Counted from the first letter of the stretch, positions 9,601 to 17,390 are shown. The stretch is 64,000 nt of DNA from Cupriavidus numazuensis (GCF_905397435.1 NZ_CAJPVI010000003.1:62001-126000), one strand, 5' to 3'. Made by a program: numbers and translations. Notes: a model not told the origin generated them from the sequence alone.

Positions 9601-10321
9601 CATTTGCGTCGCGCGTGCGGATCTGCGCGAGGTCATGCACCAGGCGTTCCGCGGCGTCTTCACGGAAATCCACGCCCACGGCTTTTGCCGGCCCGGTCAA
9701 CGCTTCCAGTGCCTGCTCGCGCGTCAGCAAGTCGATGCGCATGGTGTTGGTGAGCCGCGTCGGCACGAGATCGCGATAGGCGTCGAGCCACGAGAAATAT
9801 TCCTCGCGCATCGATACCAGCGCCCAGACCGGGCTGGCGCCATGCTCGAGCACGTCACCGAGTTGCGCGAAAAACTCGTGCTTCTGCGCGATGTCGTCGC
9901 TGTCGAGCGTGAAGATCTCCTCGAACTGGTCGAGCACGATCATGAGCCGTCGCGGCTTGGTGTTGCTGGCCTGATCCTGCATGCGGGACACGCACGACAG
10001 CAGCGTGTCGTCCGCACGCGGCTTTACGCCCGTGCGCGTGGCCCAGCAATGCAGCACGCTCGTGACATAACGGTTGGCACCGCCATACGGTGCGCTCACG
10101 CGCGCGGTGGGCAGCACGTCGAAGCGATCAGCCAGCCGCGGACGCAGGCCGGCTTCGATCAGCGAGGTCTTGCCCGCACCCGACGGCGAGTACAGCAGCA
10201 CGATGCGGTCGGCGATCAGGCGGTCGCGCAACTCTTCGATCTCGGCGTCGCGGCCGAAGATGGGGTCGGTTTCGTCGAGTGGACTCGGGCCGATATAGGG
10301 GCCGGCGTGGGCGTCCGCCAT
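6611..10321 (-). CDS. STAND-type P-loop NTPase with transmembrane helix and WD40 propeller
   Basis: The protein has 1236 residues. The N-terminus carries a STAND/AAA-like NTPase: Walker A SPSGAGKTS (Lys51), Walker B LMIVLDQFEE (126-135), then a helical region with WYELTHDRLTEPLR near 367-380, as in nSTAND1 proteins. A single hydrophobic segment at about 457-479 (YALGTVTLLFLIGFVLSAWQL) predicts a membrane anchor. From about residue 560 onward there are repeated WD40-like units (for example LATGGQDGSVALWS, LATVSRDGKARLWR, VVAGTRSGRIDVWR, LLSGGWDGRVIKW), about a dozen and probably two propellers. Such proteins are signal sensors that oligomerise on ligand binding. The start lies one base after the stop of the CHAT-SIR2 gene. 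Confidence 0.88.
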   Translation of the reverse strand: MADAHAGPYIGPSPLDETDPIFGRDAEIEELRDRLIADRIVLLYSPSGAGKTSLIEAGLRPRLADRFDVLPTARVSAPYGGANRYVTSVLHCWATRTGVKPRADDTLLSCVSRMQDQASNTKPRRLMIVLDQFEEIFTLDSDDIAQKHEFFAQLGDVLEHGASPVWALVSMREEYFSWLDAYRDLVPTRLTNTMRIDLLTREQALEALTGPAKAVGVDFREDAAERLVHDLAQIRTRDANGQAVMREGRFVEPVQLQVVGLSLWRQCFGEAGTPPAGAVITLDQVQRLDTGAALASYCNLALDAAAPTRARQRVVREWIESRLITAANMRAQATLDAGVRASPTAAELGVLQQYHLVRAQSRQDAQWYELTHDRLTEPLRASNAQWRTQFLPHWKQLARAWALSGENPGVFGKLTSTEELDDTLLEPEDMHSEAENRFLAAYRRHRESRARSRKWRILGYALGTVTLLFLIGFVLSAWQLRSTKQDLARQNALFSLLNSRPAPDAALLAAVEGTRGQHGHDRPDNAFDFRRPLLGTLHRARHIDAYLARADGRMIEVQADATHRVTARLESGHWAIEIAELAPGGRRASLDEAQLRNQHPQGVRAFVLAGAGTLATGGQDGSVALWSIAQPGRATRLALPRGSRPAAGWGPVSALASDGRRLIAGFEGGRVVMWDLARAGGNWQQPVATGRAHAMRITGLALFDSGRQLATVSRDGKARLWRLPEGAAPGPLLLTDPSQELTSPPGNTDWFSGYHSVAVSPDGSLVVAGTRSGRIDVWRAADGGRWPRPLSGHDDAVVRLVFTGDRQLLSGGWDGRVIKWQLDPEGMQVVRNELIDLPAQITGLAPGGHQQLLVSTEQGELLQMRVDTPRNPIARIVARKQDSAPPQLLALAGSTPSQAAASDSQGLTMLQAEGAQPAVRRLPGQFQAPVTALAWSRAAQRLALADASGNVWMVGTDGTGLPLPDVRAGTQARLALSAGADLLAIRSGDPGSGRSLQMWRLPAASKPGATTPCQIPLPDDLARATNAVFRPGGSELAVSDDDRLSLWHIEASAPDCAGARATLVRQFQDLPRGQITSLAFDHQGNALVAGNYLGKVYRLAIGPQASTDPAKASVAPVLLKQDASGVITSLAVPDAPFVVAGDDHGNLFLLDSHADRPLPIPQALYHDPRQPVAQLSVSDDGRWLYAAGTEVAAVWDLDLDAWRRQACAIVGGGFTAQQKADYFKDDTRQPDACETR

Positions 10322-10322
10322 G

Positions 10323-12377
10323 TCATGGCTCCATGCGCTGCTGCAGCTCGGCGGTGAACATACCGACATCGCCCCAGTACAACTTGAGCCTGGCCTTGTC
10401 CTGGAAATAGCGCTCCAGGTATCGGCGTGCACTGACCGGGTCGACGATGCTGTTCGGATCGAGCTGCGCCGACAGGTGCTGATATTCCTGGCGCAGGTCG
10501 GCACCTTCGAGGTTCAGGATGCTGCGGAACAGGATGCGGAATTCCCACGACTGCACGTCGAAGCCGACGAAGAGCAGGGCGCTGTCGTTCAACCTTGCGC
10601 GCACCGCGAGCGGGATCGCATTGCGGTTGACCGAGACGCTGGTGAGGTAATCGAAGTACTGGTCTTCGGTAAGCACCAGCGAGCCGGGCTCGCGCAGGTC
10701 GCCGAAGAGCTTGAGCACCATCGGCGCCTGCGCGGTCGGTGCGGCGCGCTTGCGGCCCTCGGCGAGCGCATCGTCGCAAGCCTCGGCCTGGCGGTTCCAG
10801 CGGCATAGCCGCACGCTCGGATCGGCGCCGTTTTCGCGCAGCGCATCGGGAAGCAGGTCGCTGGGGTCGGTGCTCAGGTAGACCGGCAGCTTCAGGCGCG
10901 CCATGGTGCGATACGGACTCTGCGGCTCGCGGTCGCGCTGCGCGCGGCCAACGGCGCTGACCACGTCGCCGAGCTGCGCGATGATGTCCTCGTTCTTCAG
11001 CGCGAGCAACTCGGGTGGCAGCAACTCGCGGTACTGCTGCACGATATGCTGGTAGGCGAACTTGAAGAACAGCCGCCGCGGGAATACTCCCTGCTGCGAA
11101 ACCGCCAGGTACTGGGCGACCTGTGGCAGCTCGTCGCGCTCGTGCGGGGCCATCGGGAAGTGGTAGGCCTCGGCCCACATTTGCGCGAGCTGCAGCCGTG
11201 AACCGAACACGGTTTCGCTCATCGCGGGGCCGAGGATCGGCGTGGTCTCGCCGTGGCGGATGTTCTCGATGACGGCGCGCCATGCGTCGCCGCCATCGCC
11301 CTCGTCGGGCGCGAAGCCGGGTGGATAGAAGATGCGGCCGCTGTCCAGCCGCGTGAATACCGCAGGCATCCACCAGTCCGGGTACTCGCTGACCGCTGCG
11401 CGCGCCACGCCGGCGGCGCGATCGACTTCGCCGTGCTCGCGCAGCTCGGCAAAGAAGAGCGGCAGGAATGCATCCATGGTGGCCATGCCGACATTGCCCT
11501 GCATGGCCAGCACTGCCGGCACACCGGCCTGCGCGAGCAGCGGGCCCAGAGCCATCAGCGTGCTGGCGCTGCGCGCGGCGCCAGCTCCGGCGCTTTGACA
11601 CGAGCACAGCACCACCAGGCTCGGCGGGCGCTCGAGCGTCCCGATGCGGTTCACGAGCACGCTGCCGCTGACCAGGTCGCGGCTGCCGTCGGCGTGTTCC
11701 AGCCAAAGCATGGGCTGGTCGTCCACGAGTGCGCCATGGCAGATCAGGCAGAACACGTCGGCGCCATCCTGCAGCGCCGCGAAGATGCGATCGATCGTGG
11801 CGTGGCCCGGCTCGGCCAGCGTCGTAGCCGGAATCGGCGCGAGTGCGGCGACGGCGCGCGCGGCTTCGCCAGTTGCGTCGATCGGTTTGAGTTCGGCGCC
11901 GAGCCCACTCGGGTTCGCTACGACCACGAGCGCGCTGACATCGCTCTTCGCGCGCAGCCGCGGCAGGCGCATCTCGCGCGCAAACAGGTAGCGTGAGAAG
12001 AAGCAGCGCTGGGTGATGAACAGCGCGTGCTCGCCGGTGGGGTCGTAGAGCGTTTCCCAGGGCAGCGCGTGCAGTTCCTGCGCATCGACGTCGATGCGCA
12101 GGCGCACGCGCAGGTCCAGGCGGCGCTCATTGGCCGATGCCTGCGCGACGACGAAAGCATCGCGCAGCGGCGGTGCGCCGAACAGGCTCGCGGCCAGCGC
12201 GCGGCCGCACACCTGTGGGTCGGCATCGCGCAGGGCGGGGTCATCGGGGGCGAGCTGTAGCGTTACGCGCGGCGTGATGACGTCGCCTTCGGGCACGCGA
12301 TGCCTGGCCTCGGCTTCATATCCGCCCGCGGCATCGGTGCCGATCACGATTTCCAGTTCGGAGTAGTTGCGTGGCAT
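10323..12377 (-). CDS. CHAT (caspase-like) protease fused to SIR2-like domain
   Basis: The protein has 684 residues. Residues about 85-345 form a CHAT domain: entry motif ELHALPWETLYDP (101-113), catalytic His214 in LICHG and Cys260 in LVVLCSCQSAG. From about 365, a SIR2-like Rossmann domain follows (TPILGPAMSE, then LPVYLSTDPSDLL, then KLFGDLREPGSLVLTEDQYFDYL, then ALLFVGFDVQSWEF). In active SIR2 NADases the second and third motifs normally read TTNxD and HLHG. Here the Asn position is not conserved and the His is Phe558, so NAD cleavage may be lost while the fold remains. The C-terminus ends with an RYLERYF...YWG segment. The gene is 21 bases downstream of the lysozyme-like gene. Domain calls come from motif recognition. 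Confidence 0.8.
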   Translation of the reverse strand: MPRNYSELEIVIGTDAAGGYEAEARHRVPEGDVITPRVTLQLAPDDPALRDADPQVCGRALAASLFGAPPLRDAFVVAQASANERRLDLRVRLRIDVDAQELHALPWETLYDPTGEHALFITQRCFFSRYLFAREMRLPRLRAKSDVSALVVVANPSGLGAELKPIDATGEAARAVAALAPIPATTLAEPGHATIDRIFAALQDGADVFCLICHGALVDDQPMLWLEHADGSRDLVSGSVLVNRIGTLERPPSLVVLCSCQSAGAGAARSASTLMALGPLLAQAGVPAVLAMQGNVGMATMDAFLPLFFAELREHGEVDRAAGVARAAVSEYPDWWMPAVFTRLDSGRIFYPPGFAPDEGDGGDAWRAVIENIRHGETTPILGPAMSETVFGSRLQLAQMWAEAYHFPMAPHERDELPQVAQYLAVSQQGVFPRRLFFKFAYQHIVQQYRELLPPELLALKNEDIIAQLGDVVSAVGRAQRDREPQSPYRTMARLKLPVYLSTDPSDLLPDALRENGADPSVRLCRWNRQAEACDDALAEGRKRAAPTAQAPMVLKLFGDLREPGSLVLTEDQYFDYLTSVSVNRNAIPLAVRARLNDSALLFVGFDVQSWEFRILFRSILNLEGADLRQEYQHLSAQLDPNSIVDPVSARRYLERYFQDKARLKLYWGDVGMFTAELQQRMEP

Positions 12378-12398
12378 GGGCGGTCAGGGCAGGGCGGC

Positions 12399-13211
12399 CT
12401 ATGCCGAGGTTCGCGGGTCGCCTGGCAGGTAGTGCCCGGTAACGGCGCGGTAGGCTGCAGAGGTACGCTTGCCCGGATAGCCGTCCAGTCTGACGAAGAT
12501 TCCTGGGTACGTATTGAGCCAGCGCTGCAGCGCGTCGGCCTGCGCGATGACGGTGGGATCGGTGGGCTTGCGCGCGGCATAGTGAACGACCAGCGGCGCG
12601 TCCGCCTCGGCATGCGCTGGCTGATCCGTGAAGCCGATCGCGCCGGTCTCGGCCATGCGCCGCAGCAGCACTGCGGCGCCGCACTGGCGCGACACGGCTG
12701 TGTCGGACCACGTGCCATCGGCCACGTATTTGCCGCGGATGTAGTGATTGGAAAAGCTCCAGAGGTAAGGCGTCGAAACCTGCGGATGGTAGGAGCGGTA
12801 GCCGAAGCCGTTGTACCGCTCCACCTGGAACAGCATGCCGGCCAGGCTCCAGTCGGTGGCCGCGCCAAGTCCCTTGAGGGCCAGCGCATCGGCTGCACTG
12901 TCTTCCCAGCTGAATGGCGGCGAACTGGCGCGCGGGCGGCCGGTGGGCACATGCGTGGTGCGGGCGCCCAGCGGGTCGCCATTGTGGAGATGGCAATCAA
13001 ACCGCTGGCCGGACTCCATGTTGTGGATCACGGCGATGAAGTGCCAGGGCACGCCAGAGAGGGTGCCCGCTGTCTCATAGCGGGGCCGGTTGCGTTCCAG
13101 CGCCCTGACTAGCCCGTCGACGTCTGCCGCGCGTGCGGCGTTGATGACGCAGCTGTTGAACAGCGACGCATAGTCCTGGCGCAAGGCGTCCGTTAGCGCA
13201 ATGGTGGCCAT
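12399..13211 (-). CDS. lysozyme-like protein with C-terminal peptidoglycan-binding segment
   Basis: This is a 270-residue product. The segment VPWHFIAVIHNMESGQRFD (around residues 54-72) resembles the active-site helix of lysozyme/transglycosylase-like folds, with Glu66 a candidate catalytic acid. The end (DALQRWLN...RLDGYPGKRTSAAYRAVTGHYLPGDPR, residues 226-267) matches PG_binding_1-type repeats, with the typical pattern of residues around DGxxGxxTxxAxxxFQ. No signal peptide is seen, so export would need another route or cell lysis. The start at 13211 is preferred over 13223 because GGGAGG lies 5 bases before it. It is the first gene of the five-gene minus-strand operon. The enzyme assignment is moderate. 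Confidence 0.62.
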   Translation of the reverse strand: MATIALTDALRQDYASLFNSCVINAARAADVDGLVRALERNRPRYETAGTLSGVPWHFIAVIHNMESGQRFDCHLHNGDPLGARTTHVPTGRPRASSPPFSWEDSAADALALKGLGAATDWSLAGMLFQVERYNGFGYRSYHPQVSTPYLWSFSNHYIRGKYVADGTWSDTAVSRQCGAAVLLRRMAETGAIGFTDQPAHAEADAPLVVHYAARKPTDPTVIAQADALQRWLNTYPGIFVRLDGYPGKRTSAAYRAVTGHYLPGDPRTSA

Positions 13212-13490
13212 GATGCCTCCCATGCGGATTCGCTGACGGCGCCGACAGCGCCGCGGGCGTTCGCAAATGCCCCGGCAAACGCAAAGCTGGCGGCCGGCGG
13301 CTTTGTGCGCGAGCCGGTTCCCTCCGATGGCGCGCCATGCTGCAGTCGGGCCGTTCTGCGACGGCGCCGTGGCGCGCTGTGCCTGCTATCTGAAGGCTAG
13401 AAGGTGACACCTCTGATGGAAAGGTGCCGCGGACAAAACAAATGAAGATGAGATATGCAGAATATGCAATTCTCGATCAATCTGCCATCA
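13212..13490. other. upstream region of conflict operon, no gene seen
   Basis: About 280 bases lie between the operon's first gene and the hairpin after the small lexA-linked gene. No convincing coding frame or consensus promoter was recognised. The operon's promoter must lie in or beyond this interval. Confidence 0.4.
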
Positions 13491-13512
13491 ATGAGGGCTG
13501 CGGCGCCCTCAT
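13491..13512 (-). terminator. hairpin downstream of small lexA-linked gene
   Basis: An 8-bp perfect inverted repeat (ATGAGGGC / GCCCTCAT) with a 6-base loop lies just after the stop of the 57-aa gene on the minus strand. There is no T-run, so termination is only possible. Confidence 0.4.
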
Positions 13513-13527
13513 GCCTGTTCGGAAGGA

Positions 13528-13701
13528 TCAGGCCAGGAGCTTCGGCGGCTCGGCCAGTTCCAGCATCCGGCAGATGTCCGCCATGCTGCCGACCATGGTG
13601 CGGCGCTGCGCGCCCTGGTAGATGCGAACGCCTTTCGATTGCCGGAACGGCACCGGCTTGACCGGTTGACGGGCGGCTGCAATGTGGTTGGTTTGCGGCA
13701 T
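13528..13701 (-). CDS. small basic hypothetical protein (57 aa) downstream of lexA
   Basis: The product starts MPQTNHIAAARQPVKPVPF and has a basic middle (RQSKGVRIYQGAQRRTM) and an amphipathic end (ADICRMLELAEPPKLL). The ATG at 13701 follows an AGAGGTG ribosome-binding site; an in-frame start further upstream lies in a repetitive spacer. It follows lexA on the same strand by about 125 bases, so LexA control is possible if the two are cotranscribed. I do not recognise a family. Confidence 0.55.
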   Translation of the reverse strand: MPQTNHIAAARQPVKPVPFRQSKGVRIYQGAQRRTMVGSMADICRMLELAEPPKLLA

Positions 13702-13719
13702 GGCTACACCTCTCGATTT

Positions 13720-13750
13720 GGCAAAAGCGGCAAAAAGCGGCAAAAGCGGG
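13720..13750. repeat. short tandem repeat in lexA 3' spacer
   Basis: Three successive copies of GCAAAAGCG or GCAAAAAGCG are present, at 10-11 base spacing, between lexA and the following small gene. Confidence 0.7.
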
Positions 13751-13827
13751 GTCAACACCCGTCTGGCGGGCGGCATCGGCACAGCAAAGGGAAAGGGCGG
13801 CGACCAGCGCTCAGCTGGCCGCGCAGG

Positions 13828-14484
13828 TCAGAAGCCCGAGGAGCGGATCAGCCCGACGGCGATACCTTCCAGCGAAAATTCTTCGCGCCCGGGCGTGACC
13901 ATGATGTTCGGAAAGTCCGGGTTTTCGGCGATCAGTTCGATGGCACCGCCGCGGCGCTGCAAGCGCTTGACGGTCACGTCATCGCCAAGCCGGGCCACGA
14001 CGATCTTGCCGTTGGGCGCTTCACTGGCCTTGCGTACGGCGAGCAGGTCGCCGTCAAGGATACCGGCGTCGCGCATGCTCAGGCCGCGCACGCGCAGCAG
14101 GTAGTCGGGGCGTTCGTCGAAGACCGAGGCGTCAACCTGGTACTGGCGGTCGATATGCTCGGCGGCGAGGATGGGGCTGCCCGCAGCGACACGGCCAACC
14201 AGCGGCAGCGTGAGCTGCATGATGCCGGACACCGGCAGCGAGAACTGGTCGGGCATCTCGGAATCGCTGCGCGCCACCTTCAGGCGGATGCCGCGCGACG
14301 CGCCCGGCGTCAGTTCGATCACGCCCTTGCGTGCCAGCGCCCGCAGATGCTCTTCCGCGGCATTGGGCGATGAGAAGCCGAACTCGGCAGCAATCTCGGC
14401 GCGCGTGGGCGGGAAGCCCGTATTGCGGATCGTGTTGCGGATCAGGTCGAAAATCTGCTGCTGCCGGGGTGTCAGGGTCGCCAT
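13828..14484 (-). CDS. lexA: SOS repressor LexA
   Basis: LexA represses DNA-damage genes and cleaves itself when stimulated by RecA-ssDNA. The 218-residue product starts [15 protein letters not shown]. The winged helix recognition region is [27 protein letters not shown]. The autocleavage site is the Ala-Gly bond in RVAAGSP. The catalytic serine lies in [13 protein letters not shown] and the lysine in NGKIVVAR. It is slightly longer than E. coli LexA because of a short linker insertion. Two SOS boxes lie upstream, indicating autoregulation. The asparaginase gene diverges from it. Confidence 0.97.
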   Translation of the reverse strand: MATLTPRQQQIFDLIRNTIRNTGFPPTRAEIAAEFGFSSPNAAEEHLRALARKGVIELTPGASRGIRLKVARSDSEMPDQFSLPVSGIMQLTLPLVGRVAAGSPILAAEHIDRQYQVDASVFDERPDYLLRVRGLSMRDAGILDGDLLAVRKASEAPNGKIVVARLGDDVTVKRLQRRGGAIELIAENPDFPNIMVTPGREEFSLEGIAVGLIRSSGF

Positions 14485-14540
14485 GGAAGCGCTTCCTTGA
14501 TGAGTGCCCCGGTGCAATACGGCTGCCAGCCAGGCGGGCA

Positions 14541-14556
14541 CTGTATGTTTAAACAG
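14541..14556 (-). promoter_or_regulatory. LexA-binding SOS box 1
   Basis: CTGTATGTTTAAACAG fits the consensus CTGT-N8-ACAG exactly. It lies 57 bases upstream of the lexA start codon. Confidence 0.92.
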
Positions 14557-14561
14557 TATGC

Positions 14562-14577
14562 CTGTGATTTTATACAG
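14562..14577 (-). promoter_or_regulatory. LexA-binding SOS box 2
   Basis: CTGTGATTTTATACAG also fits CTGT-N8-ACAG. Its centre is 21 bases (two helical turns) from box 1, so two LexA dimers could bind the same face. Confidence 0.9.
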
Positions 14578-14683
14578 TATCGGCACAAGCGCAAGCAGAA
14601 TTTCAGAGCCGTCTGCTCGACTTCGGGTTTGCCGGCATGCCGCAGGTAGAATCGGCGAACCTTTACTTTCTCGTGTCCGGCCC

Positions 14684-15694
14684 ATGTCACGATCCATGTC
14701 CCAGCTTCCTCGCGTCGTCATCCTGGCTACCGGCGGCACCATTGCCGGCGCTTCCGCCAATCCGGCGAGCAGTGCGCGCTATCAGGCCGCAACGGTGCCC
14801 GTGACGACGCTGCTGGCTGCCGTGCCGGCGCTGCAATCGGTGGCCAGGGTCGAGGCCGAGCAGGTGGCGCAGGTCGACAGCAAGGATATGGTGTTCTCTC
14901 TGTGGTCGACGCTGGCGGCGCGCGTGCAGTACTGGTCGGTCCAGCCGGATGTCGCGGGCATTGTCATTACGCACGGCACCGACACGCTCGAAGAAACCGC
15001 CATGTTCCTGCAGCTGACGCAGGCTTGTCCGGTGCCGGTGGTGCTGACCGCGGCGATGCGGCCGTCGACCTCGCTGTCCGCCGATGGTCCGCTGAACCTG
15101 CTCGACGCGGTCCGGGTTGCGGCCCATCCCGATGCATGCGGCAAGGGCGTGCTGGTCGTGCTGAACCAGCAGATCCACGCGGCGCGCGACGTGGTCAAGG
15201 CGCATACCTCCGCAGTGGATGCTTTCGTATCCGTACCATGCGGGCCGCTTGGCTTTGTGCAGGACGAGCTGGTGCGCATTGCCCGTGCGCCGGTACGGTC
15301 CGGCATGGCGCCATTACCGGTGCCGCAGCATTGGCCCGATGTGGAGATCATCGCCAGCTATGCGCAACCGGGCCGCATAGTGGTGGATGCGCTCGTCGGC
15401 GCTGGTGTGCGCGGGCTCGTCATAGCGGCGGCGGGCAACGGCTCGGTACACGAGACGCTCGTGGCCGCGCTCAGGGATGCCGTGGCGGCCGGGGTTGCGG
15501 TGGTTCGCAGTTCGCGTACCGGGGCGGGTCATGTGGCGATTCCGCCGGTTGTGGATCCCGTTTGTGGGACATTCGTGTCCGCCGCCGATCTCAATCCCTA
15601 TAAGGCCAGGGTCCTGCTGTTGCTGGCCCTGGCGCAGGATCCGGGGCTCGCTTCCGACCCGGAGCGCCTGCAAGGGCTGTTTGCCTCTTCGTGA
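14684..15694 (+). CDS. L-asparaginase (type II-like, cytoplasmic form)
   Basis: This enzyme hydrolyses asparagine to aspartate and ammonia. The protein is 336 residues. Both catalytic threonine motifs are present: ATGGTIAG near the N-terminus and [10 protein letters not shown] in the middle. The AxRP motif ([17 protein letters not shown]) and the [10 protein letters not shown] segment are also present. No export signal is visible, so it is likely cytoplasmic even though the motifs fit the type II family. Starts at 14684 and 14696 are both possible; the first is used. It diverges from lexA, and its upstream region contains the SOS boxes, but the boxes are 107 or more bases from its start. Confidence 0.9.
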   Translation: MSRSMSQLPRVVILATGGTIAGASANPASSARYQAATVPVTTLLAAVPALQSVARVEAEQVAQVDSKDMVFSLWSTLAARVQYWSVQPDVAGIVITHGTDTLEETAMFLQLTQACPVPVVLTAAMRPSTSLSADGPLNLLDAVRVAAHPDACGKGVLVVLNQQIHAARDVVKAHTSAVDAFVSVPCGPLGFVQDELVRIARAPVRSGMAPLPVPQHWPDVEIIASYAQPGRIVVDALVGAGVRGLVIAAAGNGSVHETLVAALRDAVAAGVAVVRSSRTGAGHVAIPPVVDPVCGTFVSAADLNPYKARVLLLLALAQDPGLASDPERLQGLFASS

Positions 15695-15700
15695 CAGCGG

Positions 15701-15730
15701 TTGCGCGTTTGTCAATAGCCGGGCTATAAT
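15701..15730 (+). promoter_or_regulatory. sigma-70-type promoter of rpsF operon
   Basis: TTGCGC at 15701 and a perfect TATAAT at 15725 are separated by 18 bases, 65 bases upstream of the rpsF start. Confidence 0.7.
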
Positions 15731-15795
15731 TTAAGGCTATTCAACCTTGCCGCACCGGACGTGACGCCCGGGTGGCTCATCCAAAAGGAGCGTCA

Positions 15796-16170
15796 ATGCG
15801 TCATTACGAAATCGTCTTCATCGTCCATCCGGACCAGAGCGAACAAGTCCCGGCCATGATCGAGCGCTACAAGTCGCTCGTGACGTCGCAAGGCGGCCAG
15901 ATTCACCGCGTGGAAGACTGGGGCCGTCGCCAGATGGCTTACATGATCCAGAAGCTGGCCAAGGCTCACTACGTTTGCGTCAACATCGAGTGCGGCAAGG
16001 AAACCCTGGCTGAACTGGAGCACGCCTTCAAGTTCAATGACGCCGTGCTGCGTCATCTGATCGTTCAGACCAAGAAGGCTGAAACCGCTCCTTCGCCGAT
16101 GATGAAGGAAGTGCAGCGCGAAGAAGCCCGCAAGGCCGCGCAAACGACCACCGAAGGCCAGGCCGCCTGA
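15796..16170 (+). CDS. rpsF: 30S ribosomal protein S6
   Basis: S6 is a 30S-subunit protein that binds 16S rRNA together with S18. The 124-residue protein begins [18 protein letters not shown] and holds the family motif [13 protein letters not shown] and the [14 protein letters not shown] strand. AAAGGAG lies 6-7 bases before the ATG. An ATG-like frame 24 bases upstream is ignored because S6 proteins start with M-R-H-Y-E. It is the first gene of rpsF-priB-rpsR-rplI. Confidence 0.97.
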   Translation: MRHYEIVFIVHPDQSEQVPAMIERYKSLVTSQGGQIHRVEDWGRRQMAYMIQKLAKAHYVCVNIECGKETLAELEHAFKFNDAVLRHLIVQTKKAETAPSPMMKEVQREEARKAAQTTTEGQAA

Positions 16171-16247
16171 ATGCGGACTGCGGTGCCTGTCGTGGCTGGC
16201 AAAGCTGACCACGGCGGCATGGGCAACACACTGCAAGGGGCCGCGCG

Positions 16248-16547
16248 TTGAACCAGCTTCGGCTAGCCGCCACCTTGGCGGAACGCGATGCTCTCAGGTA
16301 TACCCCGGCCGGCGTGCCCGTCGTGAACTGCATCTTGCAGTACAGCGGCGAGGCGGTCGAGGCGGATACGCCGAGGCAGGTCGAGTTTGCCATTGCAGCG
16401 ATGGGGATCGGGCCGGTTGGCCAGCGCCTGGAGCGGTTACCGCTCGGCACGCTGCTCGACTGCGAAGGATTCCTGACCCGCAAGCACCGCAACAGCAAGG
16501 CCCTCGTCTTTCACATCACCGGATGCAAAGCATTCGTAAAGGATTGA
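16248..16547 (+). CDS. priB: primosomal replication protein N
   Basis: PriB is a small OB-fold, single-strand DNA-binding protein that helps PriA reload the replicative helicase at stalled forks. The 99-residue product uses a TTG start (LNQLRLAATLAERD), supported by an AAGGGG ribosome-binding site. It contains the OB-fold strands VPVVNCILQYSGEAVEA and LGTLLDCEGFLTRKHRNSKALVFHI. Its position between rpsF and rpsR is the usual one in beta- and gammaproteobacteria. The gene ends 3 bases before rpsR. Confidence 0.93.
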   Translation: MNQLRLAATLAERDALRYTPAGVPVVNCILQYSGEAVEADTPRQVEFAIAAMGIGPVGQRLERLPLGTLLDCEGFLTRKHRNSKALVFHITGCKAFVKD

Positions 16548-16550
16548 ATC

Positions 16551-16829
16551 ATGGCATTCATCAAACGTGACAACAAGAATAAGAAGCGCTTCCAGCAACA
16601 GAACCCGCTGTTCAAGCGCAAGCGCTTCTGCCGCTTCACCGTGGCTGGCGTGGAACAGATCGACTACAAGGATCTGGACACCCTGAAGGACTTCATCGGC
16701 GACAACGGCAAGATCACGCCGGCTCGCCTGACCGGTACCAAGGCTCACTATCAGCGTCAGCTGGATACGGCCATCAAGCGCGCCCGCTTCCTGGCGCTGA
16801 TGCCGTACACCGACCTGCACAAGAACTGA
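16551..16829 (+). CDS. rpsR: 30S ribosomal protein S18
   Basis: S18 binds the platform of the 30S subunit with S6. The 92-residue protein has a basic N-terminus ([25 protein letters not shown]), longer than in E. coli. The core includes the S18 motifs [29 protein letters not shown] and [12 protein letters not shown]. It sits between priB and rplI. Confidence 0.97.
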   Translation: MAFIKRDNKNKKRFQQQNPLFKRKRFCRFTVAGVEQIDYKDLDTLKDFIGDNGKITPARLTGTKAHYQRQLDTAIKRARFLALMPYTDLHKN

Positions 16830-16865
16830 TAGTCCAGGCCATAGGTCCGTAAAGGAGAGAACACG

Positions 16866-17318
16866 ATGCAAATTATTCTGCTGGAAAAAGTGATCAACCT
16901 GGGCAACCTGGGTGACATCGTCAAGGTGAAGGATGGTTACGCCCGTAACTTCCTGATCCCGAGCAAGAAGGCCCGCCGCGCCACGCAAACCGCGATTCAA
17001 GAGTTCGAGGTGAAGCGCGCCGAGCTGGAAAAGGCTGCTGCCGAGAAGCTGGCCGCTGCGCAAGCGGAAGGCGAGAAGCTGAACGGTCAGACCGTTCAAA
17101 TCAGCCAGAAGTCGGGTGTGGACGGCCGCCTGTTCGGTTCCGTGACCAACGCCGACATCGCCATTGCCCTGGGCACCCAAGGCTTCAAGGTCGAGAAGGC
17201 TCAGGTTCGCCTGCCGAACGGCCCGCTGAAGACGGTGGGTGAGCACCCGGTCAGCGTTGCCCTGCACACCGACGTGGTGGTCGACGTGACCGTCGCCGTC
17301 GCTGGCGAGCAAGTCTAA
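16866..17318 (+). CDS. rplI: 50S ribosomal protein L9
   Basis: L9 binds 23S rRNA near L1. The product is 150 residues, the normal length. The N-terminal signature is [19 protein letters not shown] followed by [15 protein letters not shown]; a long connecting helix rich in Glu, Lys and Ala precedes the C-terminal domain ([31 protein letters not shown]). GGAGA precedes the ATG by 7 bases. It is last in the operon and is followed by a clear terminator. Confidence 0.97.
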   Translation: MQIILLEKVINLGNLGDIVKVKDGYARNFLIPSKKARRATQTAIQEFEVKRAELEKAAAEKLAAAQAEGEKLNGQTVQISQKSGVDGRLFGSVTNADIAIALGTQGFKVEKAQVRLPNGPLKTVGEHPVSVALHTDVVVDVTVAVAGEQV

Positions 17319-17360
17319 GCAAGACCTTGCCTGGCCGGCCTGTCCGGCAAGCGCAACCAG

Positions 17361-17390
17361 AAAGGCAGGAGCATGGCTCCTGCCTTTTTC
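17361..17390 (+). terminator. intrinsic terminator after rplI
   Basis: The hairpin GGCAGGAGC-AT-GCTCCTGCC is flanked by AAA and a TTTTT run, starting about 40 bases after the rplI stop. Confidence 0.9.
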
